In this document: one piece after another, positions 26,164 to 30,482 of the stretch
Numbering within the stretch: the stretch's first letter is position 1
Layout: each line of letters opens with the position of its first letter
Origin: JAFGPL01 sp046485045
Lineage (GTDB): Bacteria > Bacteroidota > Bacteroidia > Bacteroidales > UBA10428
DNA: 30,482 nt
Direction: 5' to 3'
NCBI GenBank assembly: GCA_046485045.1
Contig: JAWOHT010000196.1
Coordinates: 1 to 30,482 of the forward strand
Translations under genes and position numbers: made by a program
The notes under the pieces: model-generated
What the model saw: the letters and a program-made list of their open reading frames with translations, nothing else
Told to the model about the DNA's origin: nothing
Database searches by the model: none

Positions 26164-26781
26164 TCATACCCTTAACGAACCACGAAACCCCCTGACACCA
26201 TAATAAGAGGGTGCACTGTTGTGATATACGAAAACCGCGCCATACCGGTAATCAGCAAAAAGGGCGCCACCAAGTTTTCTGATGGCAGGTGGTGTTTTCA
26301 ACCAGCTTGAAGTTTTCGTATCGAACCCGCCTGCCGGCGAGGCAGAGTTTCCTGATTTCTGCAATTCGCGGTATTGCTCTTCGGTTAGAAGTTCAATGCC
26401 CATTGCTGCTGCCATATCTACAGCGTTACTGGCTGGCCTGTTGGCTTTCCGCAGCTCTTGCCCTTTACGGTCGTAACAGACATTTCTGCGGCCTGCCGGA
26501 CTTTCGGGTGAACAATCAAAAAAAATATATTCGCCGGTTGCTTCATTATATCCAACAACATCGGGTTCGCCACCGGTTCTCTCCATCTCAGCAAGCGACC
26601 ATAGTTTTTCAATACCAGAACGACTTCCTGAAAAACATGCCCCAAGCCTGGCTTGTAACTTTTCCCAGTCGATATCTTTATGGCGATTCGTGTACTCCTC
26701 AAAGCGGTTTTTCAATGTTTTGAGCAGTTCATCATATTGCCCGTGTGTTAACTCTTTATTTGGTTTATTGTCTGGCACCAT
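26164..26781 (-). CDS. DUF4256 family protein with a small in-frame insert
   Basis: The 205-residue protein matches DUF4256: RFEEYTNRHKDIDWEKLQ, the ERTGGEPDVVGY segment, YIFFDCSPESPAGRRNVCYD, DMAAAMGIELLTEEQYRELQ, FDTKTSSWLKTPP, and the ending YYGVRGFRGSLRV. Function is unknown. Between ELQKSGN and FDTKTSSW the protein has seven extra residues, SASPAGG. They are encoded by a 21-nt GC-rich palindromic segment (26326-26346) that appears inserted without breaking the frame. The start ATG is at 26779-26781. The gene is the last conserved-family gene before the accessory block and stands alone. Confidence 0.88.
   Translation of the reverse strand: MVPDNKPNKELTHGQYDELLKTLKNRFEEYTNRHKDIDWEKLQARLGACFSGSRSGIEKLWSLAEMERTGGEPDVVGYNEATGEYIFFDCSPESPAGRRNVCYDRKGQELRKANRPASNAVDMAAAMGIELLTEEQYRELQKSGNSASPAGGFDTKTSSWLKTPPAIRKLGGALFADYRYGAVFVYHNSAPSYYGVRGFRGSLRV
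26326..26346. repeat. 21-nt palindromic insert inside the DUF4256 gene
   Basis: The segment is centred on gccggc, flanked by gcct and aggc arms with a one-base bulge. It is much more GC-rich than its surroundings. It adds exactly seven codons where the family usually continues directly from the GN to the FDTKTSSW motif. It looks like a mobile short palindrome of the type scattered in many Bacteroidota genomes; that comparison is from memory. Confidence 0.5.
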
Positions 26782-26889
26782 CTGGTTGTTGTATTAAAAA
26801 ATAACCCTTATTGGTTTATAAACAGCGAACATGGAGAAAATGTTTTTCAATGCTTTTAGTTTATTGGCCGCAAGTCAAAATTGTTCAGG

Positions 26890-27327
26890 TCACTTTTTTA
26901 ATTCTTCGAAAAAATCAATAATTGTCTTACGTTCAGGAAAAAAGAAATAATTAAGATTAAAGTGTTTCGTTTCGCTGTTATTCAGTCCAATAATTATTTC
27001 ACTTCGAAAAATATCAATTGATTTAATGTTTTCAATAATAATTACTTCAGTTTTCTCAGACTTTGGCAAAAGATAGCTTATTTCTCTATTATTCCATGCA
27101 ACAAAATACTTTGACTTTTTCATACTATCCCAAACAATCCAAAATGATATAAGGCCATTAAATAACAACACGAAATAACAGGCTTCATCCAGTAAGGGAA
27201 TAAATGACATTTTAAGCATAAAAGACATAAATAAACCTATTGTTCCAATCAACATAAATCCTAAGCAAAGCATAAGAAATAGTCTGCTGTGCGACTTATT
27301 TTTAAATACCTGAAGATGTGTGTTCAT
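26890..27327 (-). CDS. Small membrane protein of unknown function
   Basis: The 145-residue product has two hydrophobic segments (about 15-40, LFLMLCLGFMLIGTIGLFMSF, and about 49-68, CYFVLLFNGLISFWIVW). A soluble region follows with alternating beta-strand pattern (EVIIIENIKSIDIF, EIIIGL), reminiscent of small PH-like or YcxB-like membrane proteins. ATG 27325-27327 is preferred over an in-frame TTG two codons upstream. It is AT-rich. It is the leftmost gene of the minus-strand accessory block, and the ~60-nt 3' repeat found after its right-hand neighbours is not clearly present after its stop. Not recognised as any named family. Confidence 0.7.
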   Translation of the reverse strand: MNTHLQVFKNKSHSRLFLMLCLGFMLIGTIGLFMSFMLKMSFIPLLDEACYFVLLFNGLISFWIVWDSMKKSKYFVAWNNREISYLLPKSEKTEVIIIENIKSIDIFRSEIIIGLNNSETKHFNLNYFFFPERKTIIDFFEELKK

Positions 27328-27333
27328 AACCAA

Positions 27334-27673
27334 TAAAAATTAATTGTATATCTAATAAAGTGTAATTTACACAATATCGTTAAAAAGCTGCACTGTTTAA
27401 GAGGTAAAATTTCAAGTGGTTATAAACAGCGAGAAAATCAGTTTGAGTTGGAGTTTGAGTATTGAGGAAAAAAAGTACAAACTATGCAAGGTGAAGAAGC
27501 TATGCGGCTGTTCAAGAGGATAGTTTTCAAGTGGTAATAAACTGGTGTGGAGGGAGGATTGAGACAGCTGAGCGATTGGCGGTATGAAACGTGCCGGATT
27601 ATTCCGCTTCGCTCCATGAGGGCTGCGCCTTTGCGGGGCTGCGTTTGTATCCACCGAGACAAACCCAGGAGGC
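27334..27673. repeat. Gene-free stretch built of shared repeat modules
   Basis: No gene is seen. Modules repeated elsewhere in the block are: (a) 27435-27468, about 33 bases including gtttgagttggagtttgagt, again at 28439-28472; (b) ttcaagtggtWataaac twice, at 27410-27426 and 27527-27543; (c) 27581-27643, a GC-rich module with ccggattattccgcttcgct, again at 29573-29635; (d) ttataaacagcga at 27420-27432, related to 26816-26828. The copy near 28439-28485 equals 27435-27530 with the 52 bases between two gagga direct repeats removed, so the intergenic segments share ancestry. Confidence 0.75.
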
Positions 27674-27733
27674 GGGACGTAACGCCCGAAAACCCATTAA
27701 CCCCAGTATGTTTTATGACCGCGTGTTGTGGGC
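27674..27733 (-). repeat. attC-like 3' repeat, copy 1
   Basis: This 60-nt element lies 9 bases after the stop codon of the gene at 27743-28306. On the minus strand it begins gcccac, continues with the core aacacgcggtcataaaacat, then a ccca/tggg-type paired arm, and ends gggcgttacgtccc. By eye 53 of 60 bases match copy 2. A cccaCaac arm can pair with gttaatggg with unpaired bases left out, as in integron attC sites. No T run follows, so it is not a simple terminator. Confidence 0.7.
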
Positions 27734-27742
27734 AGTTTATAT

Positions 27743-28306
27743 TTATAATCCAATTACAAATCCAGCAACACAAGCCGCTCCTGCAAGAGATGTCATAAAT
27801 ATCCTTTGATTTTTTCCAATACCTAAAAATACTCCTTCCAACTCGTTTATTGGAATGAAAACTTCAAGCTTTTCTTTTCTCTTAGAATCTTTATGGGATT
27901 TCTTAATAACTGCCTGGGCAATTATGTTATTTTGGTCAATATCAATGAATTTTAAATAAATTATCTTAGTGTCGGTATTTGTTAATTTTCTTCTCTTGTA
28001 GAAAAGAATTTCCTTATAACATATGGGTTCAGTTCTGTCTTTTTGGTAAAAGTAATTTAACGTATCATTCATTGATAATCCCAAGCTATCTGAAATCAAA
28101 AGAATATCAAAGTATCTATCTGTAATTTTTTTGTCTATCAAAATCGATGTGCCAGTTAATTTATCTGCTGATAAACTATCCATCGGATAATAGACAGTAT
28201 TACCAAATCTAATCATTGGTGAGTAAGGCCAGATTTGAGCATGACCAATACTGATTTTAGTAATCAGAGCTAAAAGTAATATCAGTAAACGTTGGAAGTT
28301 TTTCAT
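27743..28306 (-). CDS. Exported protein of unknown function
   Basis: The 187-residue protein has a clear signal peptide (about 1-23, LLILLLALITKISIGHA before Gln). A mainly beta/charged body follows, and it ends with a hydrophobic segment (about 169-187, MTSLAGAACVAGFVIGL) that may act as a membrane anchor. The body is rich in Asp, Lys and Ile and shows no motif that can be named. A Bacteroidota -7-like box (tatatttg on the minus strand, 28381-28388) lies 75 bases upstream, without a convincing -33 partner. The gene is followed 9 bases after its stop by an attC-like repeat, as if it were one cassette. Confidence 0.7.
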   Translation of the reverse strand: MKNFQRLLILLLALITKISIGHAQIWPYSPMIRFGNTVYYPMDSLSADKLTGTSILIDKKITDRYFDILLISDSLGLSMNDTLNYFYQKDRTEPICYKEILFYKRRKLTNTDTKIIYLKFIDIDQNNIIAQAVIKKSHKDSKRKEKLEVFIPINELEGVFLGIGKNQRIFMTSLAGAACVAGFVIGL

Positions 28307-28526
28307 ATCTAAATTATAAAAGAGTTATTTCAGTCACAATTGTTTGTGCTTAGGCAGCCTAAATTGCACACAAAAACATCCAAATATATCTACTTTTTGT
28401 TCAAAAGGTACATGTTTTTCGCGTATAGAATGGTTGGGAAATCAGTTTGAGTTGGAGTTTGAGTATTGAGGATAGTTTTTAACTGAAAATATAGAGAAGG
28501 AAAGAGAGCGGGACGTGCCAGTGTGT
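28307..28526. repeat. Intergenic segment with shared repeat module
   Basis: No gene is seen. 28439-28472 repeats 27435-27468 almost exactly. The next bases, tagtttt, match 27521 onward, showing a 52-bp deletion (or the reverse insertion) relative to the other copy. The left half (28307-28430) is AT-rich leader DNA of the exported-protein gene. Confidence 0.6.
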
Positions 28527-28586
28527 GGGACGGAACGCCAGATAACCCACTGACCCCGGCATGTTTTATGACCGCGTGTTGTGGGC
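28527..28586 (-). repeat. attC-like 3' repeat, copy 2
   Basis: This 60-nt element lies 9 bases after the stop codon of the gene at 28596-29027. It has the same minus-strand order as copy 1: gcccac, the 20-nt core (identical), gtggg arm, and end tggcgttccgtccc. The pairing arms here are cccac and gtggg, one pair longer than in copy 1; the differing base on one arm is matched by a change on the other. Confidence 0.7.
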
Positions 28587-28595
28587 TGGGCATTA

Positions 28596-29027
28596 TTATT
28601 CCCTTTTTGTTTTTAATGTTTTCTTAAATTGGTCATAATGTTTCGTAATCCGATTTAAATATTCTTTATCCGAGAATAATATTTTATTAAACATTCTTAA
28701 TATTTGATTTGAAATATCAGATTGATACTGAAATGAGTCTATAGATGGTCCTTTTAACTCTTTGATTTCATTTTCTTTAAACCCCTTAAATTCATTTCTG
28801 TAATATGAGAGCTTTTCCCACCCATATGCAATTGTGGCAACTATTTTTTGATTCATTATAACCTGCAAAAATACTCTTCTGCAATCGCATTCATCACAAA
28901 AAAGTTCGATAAAAACGTAATCTCCTTGGGGAAGATTAAATTCATTGTCGTTTTGTTGTAACGTAATTACCCTTGTTTCTTTTTCAGCAATCCTTGGGCA
29001 AATGTCATGAAATGGAATATATGGCAT
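28596..29027 (-). CDS. Conserved hypothetical protein with CxxCxC motif
   Basis: The 143-residue protein begins MPYIPFHDICPRIAEKETR and contains FIELFCDECDCRRVFLQVI (about residues 40-58), a Cys-rich motif that could bind a metal. IATIAYGWEKLSYYR and an ending with a helical ITKHYDQFKKTLK follow. The N terminus and CDExxCDCRR region look like a family of small bacterial proteins of unknown function that I cannot name. It lies 11 bases after the 159-residue gene on the same strand, so the pair is probably one transcript and one cassette. It is followed by an attC-like repeat. Confidence 0.72.
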   Translation of the reverse strand: MPYIPFHDICPRIAEKETRVITLQQNDNEFNLPQGDYVFIELFCDECDCRRVFLQVIMNQKIVATIAYGWEKLSYYRNEFKGFKENEIKELKGPSIDSFQYQSDISNQILRMFNKILFSDKEYLNRITKHYDQFKKTLKTKRE

Positions 29028-29038
29028 CGTTTTTCTAT

Positions 29039-29518
29039 TTATTCAATATCATCGGATGTGTCAATAATCTGGAACTTATAATTCCACCCCTCAACCCCTT
29101 TTAGTAGATCAATAAATTTTTCTATTGTAATCTTTTTACCATCAACTTGAAAGAAATAATCAAAATTTGAGTTATCAAGATTATCATCCCATAAAATCCG
29201 ACCTGCTACTTCAAGACCATCAAGTGAAATGTCACCATCTTTATTATCTAAATATCTCTTATTTATTCCTTTTTTAATCTTTTCTTTAAGTTGCAATTCT
29301 GCTTTTTCTATATCAGAATCAAAGTTTGATAAAATATGAAAAACTCGAGGCTCATCGTCAATATTACTTTTAATCACCTCGAATGCCTCTGATAATAAAC
29401 CTGAAGGAACCTCAAATGTAGCAATCTTAAAGTGTTTCTCATTACCCCATTTATCAGTAATGAAAAAATCATAACCCTCGTCAAGTGTACTATGAATTAT
29501 TGTGTTATTATCTTCCAT
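29039..29518 (-). CDS. Hypothetical acidic protein
   Basis: The 159-residue product is strongly acidic and contains FKIATFEVPSGLLSEAFEVI, a central helix DIEKAELQLKEKIKKG, DISLDGLEVAGRILWD, and an acidic end (IIDTSDDIE). No signal peptide, membrane helix or catalytic motif is visible. Acidic small proteins with this layout are often immunity or antitoxin-like, but that is only a suggestion. It is the first gene of a two-gene unit with the CxxCxC protein. The ATG at 29516-29518 is the only good start. Confidence 0.68.
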   Translation of the reverse strand: MEDNNTIIHSTLDEGYDFFITDKWGNEKHFKIATFEVPSGLLSEAFEVIKSNIDDEPRVFHILSNFDSDIEKAELQLKEKIKKGINKRYLDNKDGDISLDGLEVAGRILWDDNLDNSNFDYFFQVDGKKITIEKFIDLLKGVEGWNYKFQIIDTSDDIE

Positions 29519-29572
29519 TTGTTCAATTTATTTTATACGCGCTTGTCTCTTTGCCTTGCCCGCAAAGGTCGC

Positions 29573-29635
29573 AGGTATAAAACGTACCGGATTATTCCGC
29601 TTCGCTCCATGAGAGCTAAGCCGTTGCGGGGCTAC
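29573..29635. repeat. GC-rich repeat module, second copy
   Basis: This matches 27581-27643, sharing about 30 consecutive identical bases that include ccggattattccgcttcgct, plus ttgcggggct further on. In both places it lies beside an attC-like repeat, with the same orientation and order. It is non-coding in all frames by composition. Confidence 0.7.
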
Positions 29636-29666
29636 TTCACTATCAAGGTACAACAAACTTTGATGC

Positions 29667-29725
29667 GAGAATAGAAGCCCGAATAACTACCTCGCCACCA
29701 ATGTTTTATGACCGGGTGTTGGCGA
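29667..29725 (-). repeat. attC-like 3' repeat, copy 3
   Basis: This 59-nt element lies 7 bases after the stop codon of the vapC-like pseudogene. The core aacacccggtcataaaacat differs from copies 1 and 2 by one base. The flanking arms are tcgcca and tggcga, different in sequence from the cccac/gtggg arms but again perfectly complementary. A constant core with covarying arms is what a structured site would show. Confidence 0.68.
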
Positions 29726-29732
29726 AAGTACA

Positions 29733-30134
29733 TTATTGATTATCAATCCAATTCTCGATTTTTATGTTCTCCAATCTCTCAAATTCTCGAACATTACGGG
29801 TAATCAGTGTCATATCAGTGTAAATTGCTGTAGCTCCTATAAATAAATCCAAATCGCTGATTATTGTCCCCAATCGTCTCAACCTTGCTTTTTCTTTGGC
29901 ATAAATACTTATCGATTGAAAAATTGGGATTATTGTAATTTTCTCGGAAAAGCTATCAATTACTGAGATATTTTTATCTCTTTTTTGGCTCTTCTCTGCT
30001 CCATAAATCAGTTCAGCAAGGGTTATCTCAGAAATGGCAAGTTAATCAAATCCAATTTGCTTAATTTTTTCTTTTATCTCAAATTGTCCTTTGAAATAGT
30101 GAATACAAATATTGGTATCAAGTAAATAGTCCAT
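29733..30134 (-). pseudogene. vapC: VapC-type PIN-domain toxin with a nonsense codon
   Basis: The frame from ATG 30134 reads MDYLLDTNICIHYFKG, then an in-frame TAA at 30042-30044 (codon 31), then LAISEITLAELIYGAEKS, later SDLDLFIGATAIYTD and LITRNVREFERL, ending at TAA 29733. All acidic residues of the PIN nuclease are in frame: Asp of LLDTN, Glu of LAELIYG, and the two Asp of SDLDLF and nearby. Apart from the one stop the gene is intact at 133 codons. VapC toxins are RNases that cut tRNA or rRNA. The ATG overlaps the stop of the upstream antitoxin-like gene by one base, as in normal TA operons. It is either a true inactivating mutation or a sequencing error. Confidence 0.75.
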
Positions 30135-30373
30135 TAGAAGTCCTCAATTTCTCTGTTATTAATTCTGGAATTTCGGATATCATCAATTATTTCATCTGCA
30201 CTTCTCTCATCATCCCAAGCACCAAAGCAAGAAGAAAAATCATGACTATTCTCGGTTTTGTCATTAATGGATTGGGTCAATTTGATAATTAAGTCTTTTT
30301 TTGACTCAGTATCCCAATTTTTCATCAATCTGAAATAACTATTAACATTATTTTTTTCGAAAGCTAATCCCAT
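30134..30373 (-). CDS. Antitoxin-like protein paired with VapC
   Basis: From ATG 30373 the product is 79 residues: an N-terminal MGLAFEKNNVNSYFRLM, helix ESKKDLIIKLTQSI, then the motif FGAWDDERSADEIIDDIR and a C-terminal NNREIEDF. The GAW-D/E-R...EII..IR..R pattern is usual in small Bacteroidota antitoxins of PIN-domain toxins. The stop TAA overlaps the toxin ATG by one base. Another ATG at 30325 would give 63 residues. A -7-like box tatctttg (minus strand, 30389-30396) lies just upstream, which argues against the in-frame TTG at 30391. By analogy it binds and blocks VapC and represses the operon. Confidence 0.75.
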   Translation of the reverse strand: MGLAFEKNNVNSYFRLMKNWDTESKKDLIIKLTQSINDKTENSHDFSSCFGAWDDERSADEIIDDIRNSRINNREIEDF

Positions 30374-30396
30374 TTTTAATCTTTTTATCAAAGATA

Positions 30397-30482
30397 CAAA
30401 TTTTCAAAATCAGTCTACTTACTTGCAGTGTCTTTTTGTATTTTCGCGAAAACGTTTTGCGGTAGAATACGTTGGGGATTTC
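30397..30482. promoter_or_regulatory. Upstream region of the toxin-antitoxin operon
   Basis: AT-rich, no gene is seen. It contains an inverted repeat ttcgcgaa near 30444 and is probably the promoter/operator side of the antitoxin operon. The window ends here, so any integrase or further cassette would be beyond it. Confidence 0.3.

Noticed and set aside
26282..26723. Plus-strand frames opposite the DUF4256 gene
   Set aside because: The minus strand encodes a recognisable conserved family; the plus frames are shadows.
26820..26889. A fourth attC-like repeat after the membrane protein gene
   Set aside because: Only a faint similarity (gcggccaataaac against gcggtcataaaac) is visible, without the arms or the spacing.
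27412..27809. Several 72-111-codon frames on both strands in the repeat-rich region
   Set aside because: They run through non-coding repeat modules and the attC-like element, and none has a protein-like pattern.
27674..29725. The 3' repeats as ordinary Rho-independent terminators
   Set aside because: No T run follows, and the loop/core is conserved in sequence, which a terminator does not need. A role in RNA 3' ends cannot be fully excluded.

Overview
The window reads as a Bacteroidota chromosome or metagenome contig, probably Bacteroidales/Marinilabiliales-like. The evidence is moderate-to-low GC, starts without clear Shine-Dalgarno sequences, a cell-surface protein with a type IX secretion (T9SS) sorting domain, a PorE-like OmpA/PD40 protein, an ABCG-type exporter with an N-terminal extension, and the order serC-serA-DUF1015. 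All names come from reading motifs in the translations; no database search was run.

Layout. Bases 1-~806 are GC-rich in parts, carry the C-terminal remnant of a WD40-repeat protein, and look foreign. They join the rest inside a repeat unit of the next gene, with a one-base frame break, so an assembly chimera is likely. 814-6270 is a large 5'-truncated T9SS-exported adhesin-like protein that starts in near-identical 294-bp tandem repeats. 6302-16113 holds a hybrid-sensor histidine kinase (-), a metallophosphoesterase (+), an ABC transporter (-), ClpB (+), and an STAS/Hpt signalling pair (-). 16276-24876 is a mostly co-directional + strand run: TPR protein, PorE-like protein, gcvT, comB, serC, serA, DUF1015. 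It joins cell-envelope/T9SS functions to glycine/serine metabolism. 24899-26781 holds rsmE (-), a YfcE-like phosphodiesterase (+) and a DUF4256 gene (-) that carries a small in-frame palindromic insert.

26890-30482 is different. It is an AT-rich accessory block with every gene on the minus strand: small membrane, exported or unknown proteins and a VapBC-type toxin-antitoxin pair whose toxin has a nonsense codon. Three of these genes are followed, 7-9 nt after the stop codon, by a ~60-nt repeat with a 20-nt conserved core and paired arms that differ between copies while staying complementary. Longer repeat modules fill the remaining intergenic DNA. This resembles an integron-like cassette array with attC-like sites, or an undescribed 3'-end element. 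No integrase is in the window; if the model is right it should lie beyond the right edge.
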